Shown: positions 1-6,068 of the stretch, piece by piece
How the letters are laid out: each line of letters starts with the position of its first letter
How positions within the stretch are numbered: the stretch's first letter is position 1
From: Bacteroidota bacterium
Lineage (GTDB): Bacteria > Bacteroidota > Bacteroidia > B-17B0 > Aurantibacillaceae
Reading direction: 5' to 3'
Assembly (NCBI GenBank): GCA_025360565.1
Contig: JANYBY010000156.1
Span: 1-8,331, forward strand
Length of the DNA: 8,331 bases
The notes under the pieces: model-generated
What the model saw: the letters and a program-made list of their open reading frames with translations, nothing else
Database searches by the model: none
Told to the model about the DNA's origin: nothing
Program-made: the position numbers and the translations under genes

Positions 1-2
1 GG

Positions 3-818
3 GAACCGGAAAGTTCGGCCGCACTTGGTTTTGGTTTCCGTTGCGGATTTTTAGGAATGCTGCACATGGAAATTGTGCAGGAGCGTTTAGAGCGCGAATT
101 TAATATGACGGTAATTACCACCGTTCCTAACGTATCGTACATTGCCTACCAAACAAATGGCGAAGTGGTAACGGTAAATAACCCAAGCGATCTGCCCGAT
201 CCGGCAAGAATAGATTATATTGAAGAGCCTTATATAAAAGCAAACATTATTACCAAGTCTGATTTTATTGGACCCATTATGAGTTTGTGTATTGAAAAAC
301 GCGGACAAATTGTAACGCAAAATTATTTAACAGCCGATAGGGTTGAATTGGTTTTTGAAATGCCTTTGGGCGAAGTAGTGTTTGATTTTTTTGATAGATT
401 AAAATCCATTTCAAAAGGGTATGCCTCGTTTGATTATTATAAAATTGGTATGCGACAAAGTGATCTGGTGAAATTAGATATTTTATTGAATTCAGAACCC
501 GTAGATGCGTTAAGCGCATTGATCCATAGAACCAACGCGCACAGTTTCGGAAAAAAGATCTGCGAAAAATTAAAAGAATTAATTCCGCGTCAGCAATTCG
601 AAATTCCAATACAAGCAGCTATTGGCGCAAAAATTATAGCCCGCGAAACTATACGGGCCATCCGTAAAGATGTAACCGCTAAATGTTATGGCGGAGATAT
701 TTCGCGTAAACGTAAATTAATTGAAAAGCAAAAAGAAGGAAAAAAACGCATGAAATCGGTTGGTAATGTCGAAATTCCGCAAAGTGCCTTCATGGCTGTT
801 TTAAAATTGAATGATTAA
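3..818 (+). CDS. lepA: Elongation factor 4 (LepA), C-terminal part, 5'-truncated by window edge
   Basis: Ribosome-associated translational GTPase that back-translocates or remodels stalled ribosomes. Only the last 271 codons are present; the GTPase domain and start codon lie left of the window, and the frame is open from base 3. The first visible residues, EPESSAALGFGFRCGFLG, are a LepA signature in the EF-G-like domain III region. The EF-G_C-like domain V follows (about residues 70-145, with EEPYIKANII and PLGEVVFDFFDRLKS). The LepA-specific C-terminal domain fills the rest, with GGDISRKRKLIEKQKEGKK and the closing VGNVEIPQSAF, as in the family. The normal family length is about 600 aa, so roughly 45% is seen. 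It ends with TAA, 47 nt before the toxin-antitoxin pair. The stretch shows no frameshift or missing segment. An internal ATG at 57 is not the real start, because conserved LepA sequence continues upstream of it. Confidence 0.97.
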   Translation, partial: EPESSAALGFGFRCGFLGMLHMEIVQERLEREFNMTVITTVPNVSYIAYQTNGEVVTVNNPSDLPDPARIDYIEEPYIKANIITKSDFIGPIMSLCIEKRGQIVTQNYLTADRVELVFEMPLGEVVFDFFDRLKSISKGYASFDYYKIGMRQSDLVKLDILLNSEPVDALSALIHRTNAHSFGKKICEKLKELIPRQQFEIPIQAAIGAKIIARETIRAIRKDVTAKCYGGDISRKRKLIEKQKEGKKRMKSVGNVEIPQSAFMAVLKLND

Positions 819-823
819 ATCAT
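811..823. repeat. Short perfect palindrome overlapping the lepA stop codon, possible operator
   Basis: The sequence ATGATT-A-AATCAT has 6-nt arms around one central base. It covers the lepA TAA and lies 12 nt before the -7 element at 836-843, so it would sit in the -33 region of that promoter. Toxin-antitoxin operons are often repressed through such dyads. The loop is too short for an RNA hairpin. The site is AT-rich and small, so chance is a real alternative. Confidence 0.3.
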
Positions 824-835
824 AAAAAGTTTTAT

Positions 836-843
836 TATCTTTG
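836..843 (+). promoter_or_regulatory. Bacteroidota -7 promoter element for the toxin-antitoxin pair
   Basis: TATCTTTG matches the Bacteroidota -7 consensus TAnnTTTG in all defined positions. It lies 22 nt before the ATG at 866, implying a leader of roughly 15 nt. I see no TTG at the usual 17-23 nt spacing upstream; the nearest, at 807-809, is 26 nt away. The call therefore rests on the -7 element and its intergenic position. Confidence 0.5.
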
Positions 844-865
844 ATGTGAATAATTTAAATCAACA

Positions 866-1072
866 ATGTTAATTGAGCGCATAAATAATAACCAAATTAC
901 CATTACGGTTTCGGCCTCTGTAGACAGCTTCGGGCTTCAGCGTTTAATTGATTACGTTAAATATCTTGAAGCTACCTCGAAAAGCAAAGTTAAACAATCT
1001 GATATTGACAAATTGGCTGACAAAGTAAACGCATCATGGTGGACAAAAAATCGAAAACGTTTTATTAAGTGA
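866..1072 (+). CDS. Small putative antitoxin of a PIN-domain toxin-antitoxin pair
   Basis: A 68-aa protein, probably the antitoxin that neutralises the PIN RNase encoded by the next gene. It begins with a short beta-prone stretch (NQITITVSAS, residues 9-18). A helix follows (about 24-36, LQRLIDYVKYLEA), then a lysine-rich segment with a second helix (KVKQSDIDKLADKVN, about 41-55), and it ends with a basic aromatic tail, WWTKNRKRFIK. I see no AbrB, RHH or HTH signature, so it is not a canonical VapB by eye. The C-terminal tail may be the toxin-binding part, by analogy with small antitoxins. The TGA stop overlaps the GTG start of the toxin gene (GTGA, 1069-1072). A -7 element and a palindrome lie upstream. 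The role is inferred mainly from size and position. Confidence 0.7.
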   Translation: MLIERINNNQITITVSASVDSFGLQRLIDYVKYLEATSKSKVKQSDIDKLADKVNASWWTKNRKRFIK

Positions 1073-1521
1073 ACCTAATTGTCGACGCAAACATTGTTTT
1101 TAGCGCGATACTTAACTGCAATGGCAAAATAGGCGACCTTTTAATAAATTCGGGCAAACATTTCAACTTTATAGCCCCCGAGTTTTTGCGGATTGAAATT
1201 TACAAACATCATTCAAAACTAAGTAAAATTTCAGGTATGACAACCGAAATGATCAGAGAAGCAGAGTTTCAAATATTTAAGGATATTACCTTTATTTCTG
1301 AAGAACAAATAAAAAAATTGAATTGGATTTCTGCAGAAAAACTTACTAAGGACGTAGATCCAAAAGATATTCATTACGTCGCATTTTCAAAACAATTCAG
1401 GTGTAAGATTTGGAGCGGTGATAAAGTTTTAATAAAAGGGCTAAAGAAAAAAGGGTTTAGTAATTTTATAACAACCGATGAGCTTTTTAAATTAAGACAA
1501 TATAAAATTGAAAATCTTTAA
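1069..1521 (+). CDS. PIN-domain ribonuclease, probable VapC-like toxin
   Basis: A 150-aa single-domain PIN protein, the usual size for a toxin RNase, expected to cleave RNA with Mg2+ or Mn2+. The acidic residues of the PIN site are recognisable: D6 in LIVDANIVFSAI, E43 in the helix FLRIEIYKHH, D97/D100 in VDPKDIHYVAFS, and D118 in IWSGDKVLIKGL. The order and spacing match PIN nucleases of the type found in bacteria and archaea with small partner proteins. The start is GTG at 1069, overlapping the antitoxin stop by 4 nt. This choice places the first beta strand and D6 where the family has them, and no ATG lies nearby. All catalytic acids are present, so the toxin looks intact. The RNA target cannot be told from sequence. 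The next gene starts 36 nt downstream. Confidence 0.88.
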   Translation: MNLIVDANIVFSAILNCNGKIGDLLINSGKHFNFIAPEFLRIEIYKHHSKLSKISGMTTEMIREAEFQIFKDITFISEEQIKKLNWISAEKLTKDVDPKDIHYVAFSKQFRCKIWSGDKVLIKGLKKKGFSNFITTDELFKLRQYKIENL

Positions 1522-1557
1522 ATTTCATTTTCTATATAAAAAACACCTTTGAATAGA

Positions 1558-2988
1558 ATGAATAAAAAAAACACATTATTTTTTTTATTGCCGGTTATAT
1601 TAAGTTTTATTCTTCATGTTCGTGTTTTAAAATTTGATGTGATCGGTTATCATGTGTGGCGGCAATCGCAAACGCAAACCGTAATTTACAATTTTACATT
1701 TTCCGATAATTCCATCTTTCATCCGCAAAAATTTGATGTAACCACAGGAACAAGTACCCTGCTGTATGAATTCCCGTTATACCAATGGGTAATAGCCCAG
1801 GTAAATAATTGTTTTGGTTATTCGGTTTTACATACGCGTTTGTTGTCGTTCTTGTTCTTTGTTTTTTTTCTCGCCGGCTTTTATAAACTTTTATTAAAAT
1901 TTGTATCGAAGCCAATTGCTTTAATTACCAACGCACTTGTTTGCTTTTCGCCCCTACTCTACTACTATTGCGTAAATCCCTTGCCCGATATTTTAGCGCT
2001 TGGTTTCGCTGCGTGGAGTTTAAATTTTTTCTTTGCGTTTGTTTTTAGCAAACAAGGAAAATATTTTTTGTTATTTTCCTTGTTTTTAATGTTATCTGCT
2101 CTGGTCAAATTACCGTATTTGCTTTTTGGCGGCGTTTTCCTTTTGTATGCTTACCGGGCTATTTCAAAAAAACAAATTAAAGAAAGTTTAATAAAAGGTT
2201 TAACTCTTTTGTTGATGCTTATTCCCGTTTTTATATGGTATGCAAAGGCCATTCCCACCTGGACCGGCAATACAGTTACATCGGGCGTATTAAAAAATTC
2301 AGCTTCATTTTTACAGCTACTCGATTATTTTCAATTTAATTTGTTTTCTTCTGTTCCCGAATTATTGACCAATTATGCCGCTTGCGTTTTTTTATTTGTG
2401 GGAATATTTTTCTTTTTTAAACAACGAAGATTTACAGGCGAAACCCACAAATATTTTATTTTACTGCTTTTTTTATTTTCAATTTATTTTTTATTCGAAT
2501 TAAATCTTATTGGCACCACGCACGATTATTACCTCATGCCTTTTATTCCTTTACTATTTTTAGTGGTGGCTTTTGGGGTAAATTATTTTTATCAAAAAAA
2601 TTACATAAAGCTTTTAATTTTTATTGTTTGTCTGGTTCCCCTAACGGCCTGGCTGCGCATTAACCCTCGGTGGAACCCTGAAACCCCGGGCTTTGTAATC
2701 GATTACGCGAGCGAACAAAAATTCTTTGCAGAATTGATTCCCCAAAACGAAAAATGTATTATCGATCACGATGATTCGCATTTTATATCATTGTATTATT
2801 TAAAACGGCAAGGATTCAGTTTATTTAAAAATGAAATTAGCGCAGCCGTTTTAAAAGACAGGTTCTTAAGAGGCGGAAATTTTTTAGTGACCGAGAATTT
2901 ATCCTTAAATTTAAACGATTATCCCGAATTTGACCTTAAAGAACTCTACAGTAAAAATTTAAAAATTTATAAACTCAATTTAAAATGA
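1558..2988 (+). CDS. Polytopic GT39/ArnT-like glycosyltransferase
   Basis: An inner-membrane protein of 476 aa with about ten hydrophobic helices and a soluble C-terminal part of roughly 100 aa. This is the layout of the PMT/ArnT superfamily, which moves sugars from polyprenyl-phosphate donors onto lipid, glycan or protein acceptors on the outer face of the membrane. The first helix (about 7-24) is followed by an extracytoplasmic loop holding D27 and WRQSQT (34-39), a motif seen in many bacterial GT39-like proteins. YEFPLYQW (70-77), LPDILAL (142-148) and HDYYLMPFIPLL (322-333) also fit. Donor and acceptor are unknown. I prefer ATG 1558 to the in-frame TTG at 1549, because that TTG lies within a near-match to the -7 element (CACCTTTG, 1544-1551). 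The TGA overlaps the ATG of the GH16 gene (ATGA), suggesting translational coupling. Confidence 0.82.
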   Translation: MNKKNTLFFLLPVILSFILHVRVLKFDVIGYHVWRQSQTQTVIYNFTFSDNSIFHPQKFDVTTGTSTLLYEFPLYQWVIAQVNNCFGYSVLHTRLLSFLFFVFFLAGFYKLLLKFVSKPIALITNALVCFSPLLYYYCVNPLPDILALGFAAWSLNFFFAFVFSKQGKYFLLFSLFLMLSALVKLPYLLFGGVFLLYAYRAISKKQIKESLIKGLTLLLMLIPVFIWYAKAIPTWTGNTVTSGVLKNSASFLQLLDYFQFNLFSSVPELLTNYAACVFLFVGIFFFFKQRRFTGETHKYFILLLFLFSIYFLFELNLIGTTHDYYLMPFIPLLFLVVAFGVNYFYQKNYIKLLIFIVCLVPLTAWLRINPRWNPETPGFVIDYASEQKFFAELIPQNEKCIIDHDDSHFISLYYLKRQGFSLFKNEISAAVLKDRFLRGGNFLVTENLSLNLNDYPEFDLKELYSKNLKIYKLNLK

Positions 2989-4208
2989 AGATCGTTTCTA
3001 TAATTATCGCGGTTCTTTTTGTGAATCTAAACGTTTCTGCACAAGTGCTTTTAAAATTATACAACGATTCCTTGTTCGGATATTCGTATGGTGGCGGCGA
3101 TGAATTTACAGCGCCAAAACTGAATGAAAATTATTGGTCTAACGGTTTGCCCTGGTCACGGGTGTTAATGGAACAAGACCTGGCCTTTTCACCAAAAAAT
3201 GTAACTCAGTTGCAAGGCATGGTTAATTTTGTGGCAAAGACAGAAGATAGTATTTATGTTTTACGTTCGAGCGAAATTGACAGCAACTTCATAAAACAGA
3301 AAAAAATTATTATAAAAAATAATACATTTCAAACTAAATACTCTGTTGGCTGCATTGTTTCACAACAAAAATTCCACTACGGTTTGTACGAACTGCGATT
3401 TAAAGTAGAAGAAGGAAGAGGCGTATGGCCCGCGTTTTGGTTTTACGGAGGGAATGCGAACGAAGAAATAGATTGTTTTGAATTAAAAGGCGAAAAAAAT
3501 GATAAAATTCATGTGGACACGCATTGCCCAACCGGTTGCGACGGAAATTACAAAAACAAATTAGGCTTAAATACCAACTGGGGCGGCTGGATGCCCGTTT
3601 CAAATTATTTACACAATGGTTTTAACATCATGCAATTTGAATGGAATCCCGAGAGTTTAATTTGGTATTTAAACGGATATCCTTTAGCTTATTTTAAAGG
3701 GCGTTTTCCAAATCCAATGCAATTGTATTTAAACACTTCGGTTGCAAAAAACGGCGCCGCTTTTCCACCGGGTCCCGATAAAACTACTAAATGGCCAAAT
3801 ACGTATAGCGTAGATTACTTTCGCGCATGGAAACCGGTTGCGGCGGCTCAGGAATTAGTTTTAAAAATAAATACCGAACTTAATTCTTCATCACAATTTA
3901 TTTCCGATTATAAAAATCATCCCAAGAAAAAACACGGCATCAATTACAGCCAAAAAAAATTTTCTAAACCCGACGGTATGATCTCTCTATTTCTTTTACC
4001 AAACAATAAATTGAAAGTTTTAATTTTAGGAGAGGTGAACGACAAAAAAGCGATCGTTTCAATTAAAGGAATTAATTCAGGTCAAACCTTCAATTTAAAA
4101 ACCATCGAAAACGAACAAGAAATTGATCTTATCCCGGCAGATAAATTGATACAATTTACACTAAAAATTAAGGACAAGGAATACAGCCGTATAATAACTA
4201 TAAAATAA
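2985..4208 (+). CDS. Secreted glycoside hydrolase family 16 enzyme with C-terminal extension
   Basis: A 407-aa exported beta-glycanase-type enzyme. A signal peptide (1-19, ending NVSA before Q20) leads into a GH16 jelly-roll domain (about 35-285). GGDEF at 37-41 is the typical GH16 entry strand, GLYELRFKVEEGRGVWPAFW (133-152) is the strand preceding the active site, and EIDCFE gives the ExDxxE catalytic set E161, D163 and E166, the beta-bulge type found in laminarinase-like members. WNPESLIWYLNG (220-231) and VDYFRAWKP (276-284) close the fold. The likely action is hydrolysis or transglycosylation of a beta-1,3- or beta-1,4-linked polysaccharide; the substrate is not readable. About 115 residues follow, rich in predicted beta strand and ending in YSRIITIK, faintly like a type IX secretion C-terminal signal but without clear consensus. 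The gene overlaps the upstream glycosyltransferase by 4 nt. No SusC/SusD genes are nearby. Confidence 0.9.
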   Translation: MKIVSIIIAVLFVNLNVSAQVLLKLYNDSLFGYSYGGGDEFTAPKLNENYWSNGLPWSRVLMEQDLAFSPKNVTQLQGMVNFVAKTEDSIYVLRSSEIDSNFIKQKKIIIKNNTFQTKYSVGCIVSQQKFHYGLYELRFKVEEGRGVWPAFWFYGGNANEEIDCFELKGEKNDKIHVDTHCPTGCDGNYKNKLGLNTNWGGWMPVSNYLHNGFNIMQFEWNPESLIWYLNGYPLAYFKGRFPNPMQLYLNTSVAKNGAAFPPGPDKTTKWPNTYSVDYFRAWKPVAAAQELVLKINTELNSSSQFISDYKNHPKKKHGINYSQKKFSKPDGMISLFLLPNNKLKVLILGEVNDKKAIVSIKGINSGQTFNLKTIENEQEIDLIPADKLIQFTLKIKDKEYSRIITIK

Positions 4209-4222
4209 GGGTATTTTTCCCT
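4208..4222 (+). other. Weak hairpin just after the GH16 stop codon
   Basis: AGGG and CCCT form a 4-bp stem around a 7-nt T-rich loop, beginning at the last base of the GH16 stop. A second AT-only stem (AACAA/TTGTT, 4232-4245) follows. Neither has a strong GC stem plus a U-tract, so termination here is possible but poorly supported. Confidence 0.2.
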
Positions 4223-4252
4223 GTACTTTCCAACAAAAAATTGTTCACAAAA

Positions 4253-4274
4253 GGTGTAACCAAACAGGTACACC
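4253..4274. repeat. Inverted repeat upstream of the YwqK repeat gene
   Basis: GGTGTA (4253-4258) and TACACC (4269-4274) are perfect inverted 6-nt arms with a 10-nt spacer. The site is in the 92-nt gap between the GH16 gene and the repeat-protein gene, 26 nt before the ATG. It could be a hairpin (without a U-tract) or an operator near the -33 region of the promoter suggested at 4289-4296. The function is not established. Confidence 0.35.
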
Positions 4275-4288
4275 GGCGTTATGGTGGC

Positions 4289-4296
4289 TAACTTTA
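4289..4296 (+). promoter_or_regulatory. Candidate -7 element before the YwqK repeat gene (7 of 8 outer positions)
   Basis: TAACTTTA matches TAnnTTTG except for the last base. It ends 4 nt before the ATG at 4301. If used, transcription would begin at or very near the start codon and the mRNA would be leaderless or nearly so. No clear -33 TTG was found, so support is weak. Confidence 0.28.
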
Positions 4297-4300
4297 CCTT

Positions 4301-6046
4301 ATGCGCATTTTTATTTGTCTCCTTTTTTTATTTTTTACTTTGGGCACCAGCGCGCAATTAAAACGCGAATATTACGACGCCAAAGAAACCAAATTAAAAA
4401 CCGAAACCGATTATTATGGGGGCATGCCGCACGGCCATCACATGGAGTTTTATAAATCGGGCAATGTTAGCTGCAAAGGTGTTTATTTTAAAGGAAAAGA
4501 AGATAGCGTTTGGACGCATTATTATGAGGATGGAACAAAAAAGGCCCTCGAATCTTTTTACCGCGGAAAAAAATCGGGCATAAATTATTATTACTATAAA
4601 TCGGGCAGGTTAGCTCAGGTTACAAAATTTGAATATAATTTACCCGATAGTACCTGGACCGCCTATTTTGAGAATGGAAAAATAAAAAGTAAAGAAATAT
4701 TTGTGGCCGGAAAAACCGCAAGCAAAAAAGAAGGAGAATGGCTTTATTACTTTGACAACGGACAAATAGAAACCAAAGGAACGTTTGAAAATGATAAACG
4801 CGTTGGTAAAGTAGAAACTTTTTTCAAGTCCGGAAAAACCGCATCCATACAAAATTTTTGTTTTGGTAACCCTTGTGGTCAATGGCAAGAGTGGTACGAG
4901 AACGGGCAGATAAAATTTGTAAAAGAATATAAAGACAGCGTTTTATTTTTAAAAGATCTGTGGGATAACAAAGGCCGACAAATGGTTAGTGGCGGCAATG
5001 GCAGCGTTACAGCAAGTTATCCGAACGGAATTGTAAAAGCTATTGGCAATTACAAAAATGGTTTGCAGGAAGGGACTTGGAAATTTTTTCACGCCAATGG
5101 CGAGTTAGATTACGAAGCTATTTATGTTGAAGGAGTTTTAAATGGTTACTACTCTTCTTTTTATGCCAATCATAAAATAAAGAGCGAAGGAAATTTTGTT
5201 GCCGGCAAAAAAAACGGTGTATGGAAATTTTATAACGCTGACGGAAATCCGGAAATGATCGGCACTTTAAAAGATAATTTACGCGAAGATAAATGGACCT
5301 ATTATTATACAAATGGACAAATTGAAAGTGAAGGAAATTTTTTAAACGATAAGCAAACCGGCGTGTGGAATTATTTTTACAAAGAGGGCGGCAAATGGCG
5401 CAAAGGGCCTTATGAGAACGGTATAAAAAATGGTGTATGGACCACCTGGTTCGAGAACGGTAAAAAATTACAAGAGGGCCCTTTTGTTAATGGAAAAGAA
5501 GATGGTTTATGGACAAGCTGGTGGGATAACGGAACTAAAAAAGATGAAGGTAGTTTTAAAGCCGGTGAGCTGGTTGATCTTTGGCAGGGATGGTACAGTA
5601 ATACAAAATTAAATTATTCGGGTAAATATAATAGCAAAGGAAAAAAAGCAGGCGCCTGGAATTACTATTACGATACGGGCCAGGCCCGCGAGATATGCAA
5701 TTACGTTAACGGTATTAAACACGGTAATTATGTTTTGTGGTTCGAAAAAGGTAATTTTATTGATACAAAGGGCAAATACCGTAAAGGCCATCAGCAAGGC
5801 GAATGGACTTACTTTTACGAGACAGGGGGAATTAACCGGATACAGCATTTTAGCAAGGGCAAATTAACAGGCAAAAGCCTTAGTTATTACACCAACGCCC
5901 AATTGCAAAGCGTTTGCGGTTACACAATAATAAAAGAACGAAGAAAAGGCAAAGTACAAAGCGTACCCGACGGAGAATGGATATTTTACGACAAAAGCGG
6001 TAAGGAAATAAACCGTGTAAATTATAGCAACGGAATAAAAAAATAA
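4301..6046 (+). CDS. Secreted MORN_2/YwqK-type repeat protein with about 21 repeats
   Basis: A 581-aa protein with a signal peptide (1-18, LGTSA before Q19). From residue 43 to the end it is an almost continuous array of about 21 repeats with a 24-residue period. The consensus is roughly G-x-W-x-x-Y-Y-x-N-G-x-x-x-x-x-G-x-F-x-x-G-K-x. Good units are EGEWLYYFDNGQI (144-156) and NGVWTTWFENGKK (377-389). Repeats of this type are annotated as MORN_2 or YwqK-family and likely form an elongated beta-hairpin solenoid. The cellular role in Bacteroidota is unknown. The array is interrupted by a segment at 211-231 (with LWDNKGRQMV) and a basic insertion at about 543-556 (IIKERRKGKVQS). No catalytic motif, anchor or type IX sorting tail is evident, so it is probably periplasmic or released. 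The antitoxin label attached to YwqK proteins is not supported here, since no toxin gene adjoins it. The next gene starts 22 nt downstream. Confidence 0.88.
   Translation: MRIFICLLFLFFTLGTSAQLKREYYDAKETKLKTETDYYGGMPHGHHMEFYKSGNVSCKGVYFKGKEDSVWTHYYEDGTKKALESFYRGKKSGINYYYYKSGRLAQVTKFEYNLPDSTWTAYFENGKIKSKEIFVAGKTASKKEGEWLYYFDNGQIETKGTFENDKRVGKVETFFKSGKTASIQNFCFGNPCGQWQEWYENGQIKFVKEYKDSVLFLKDLWDNKGRQMVSGGNGSVTASYPNGIVKAIGNYKNGLQEGTWKFFHANGELDYEAIYVEGVLNGYYSSFYANHKIKSEGNFVAGKKNGVWKFYNADGNPEMIGTLKDNLREDKWTYYYTNGQIESEGNFLNDKQTGVWNYFYKEGGKWRKGPYENGIKNGVWTTWFENGKKLQEGPFVNGKEDGLWTSWWDNGTKKDEGSFKAGELVDLWQGWYSNTKLNYSGKYNSKGKKAGAWNYYYDTGQAREICNYVNGIKHGNYVLWFEKGNFIDTKGKYRKGHQQGEWTYFYETGGINRIQHFSKGKLTGKSLSYYTNAQLQSVCGYTIIKERRKGKVQSVPDGEWIFYDKSGKEINRVNYSNGIKK
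4427..6043 (+). repeat. Array of about 21 diverged 72-nt coding repeats (MORN_2 units)
   Basis: The repeats are clear in protein (W-x-x-Y/W-Y/F-x-N-G followed by G-x-F/Y-x-x-G-K) with a 24-codon period, but are strongly diverged in DNA. The expansion is therefore old rather than a recent slippage array. The most regular stretch is residues 329-424 (nt 5285-5572), with four units in a row without insertion. Units broken by extra sequence lie at nt 4931-4993 and 5927-5968. Confidence 0.8.
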
Positions 6047-6048
6047 TA

Positions 6049-6056
6049 TATATTTG
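6049..6056 (+). promoter_or_regulatory. Bacteroidota -7 promoter element before the putative lipoprotein gene
   Basis: TATATTTG fits TAnnTTTG exactly and starts just after the TAA of the repeat-protein gene. It ends 12 nt before the ATG at 6069, giving a predicted leader of only a few nucleotides. No matching -33 TTG was found. It may be an internal promoter allowing separate expression of the lipoprotein and cyclase genes. Confidence 0.45.
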
Positions 6057-6068
6057 TAGTAATACTTT

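Noticed and set aside
277..609. 110-aa open frame on the minus strand within lepA
   Set aside because: It is antisense to highly conserved LepA sequence and has no promoter or motif.
1549..1557. TTG start for the glycosyltransferase
   Set aside because: It adds only three residues, uses a weaker start codon, and falls within a near -7 element (CACCTTTG). ATG 1558 is more plausible, though the difference is small.
2985..4208. Polysaccharide utilisation locus around the GH16 gene
   Set aside because: There is no SusC, SusD, sugar regulator or further glycosidase in the window, and the only partner is a membrane glycosyltransferase.
5430..5612. 60-aa open frame on the plus strand inside the repeat array
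   Set aside because: It is an alternative-frame reading of repeated sequence, made possible by the 72-nt periodicity.
4427..6043. Tandem repeat as a CRISPR-like or phase-variable array
   Set aside because: The repeats are coding, diverged in DNA, keep frame, and show no identical units or spacers.
4301..6046. Treating the YwqK-type gene as an antitoxin of a toxin system
   Set aside because: The label comes from Bacillus YwqJ/YwqK. Here the protein is exported, has 21 repeats, and no deaminase or nuclease toxin gene adjoins it.
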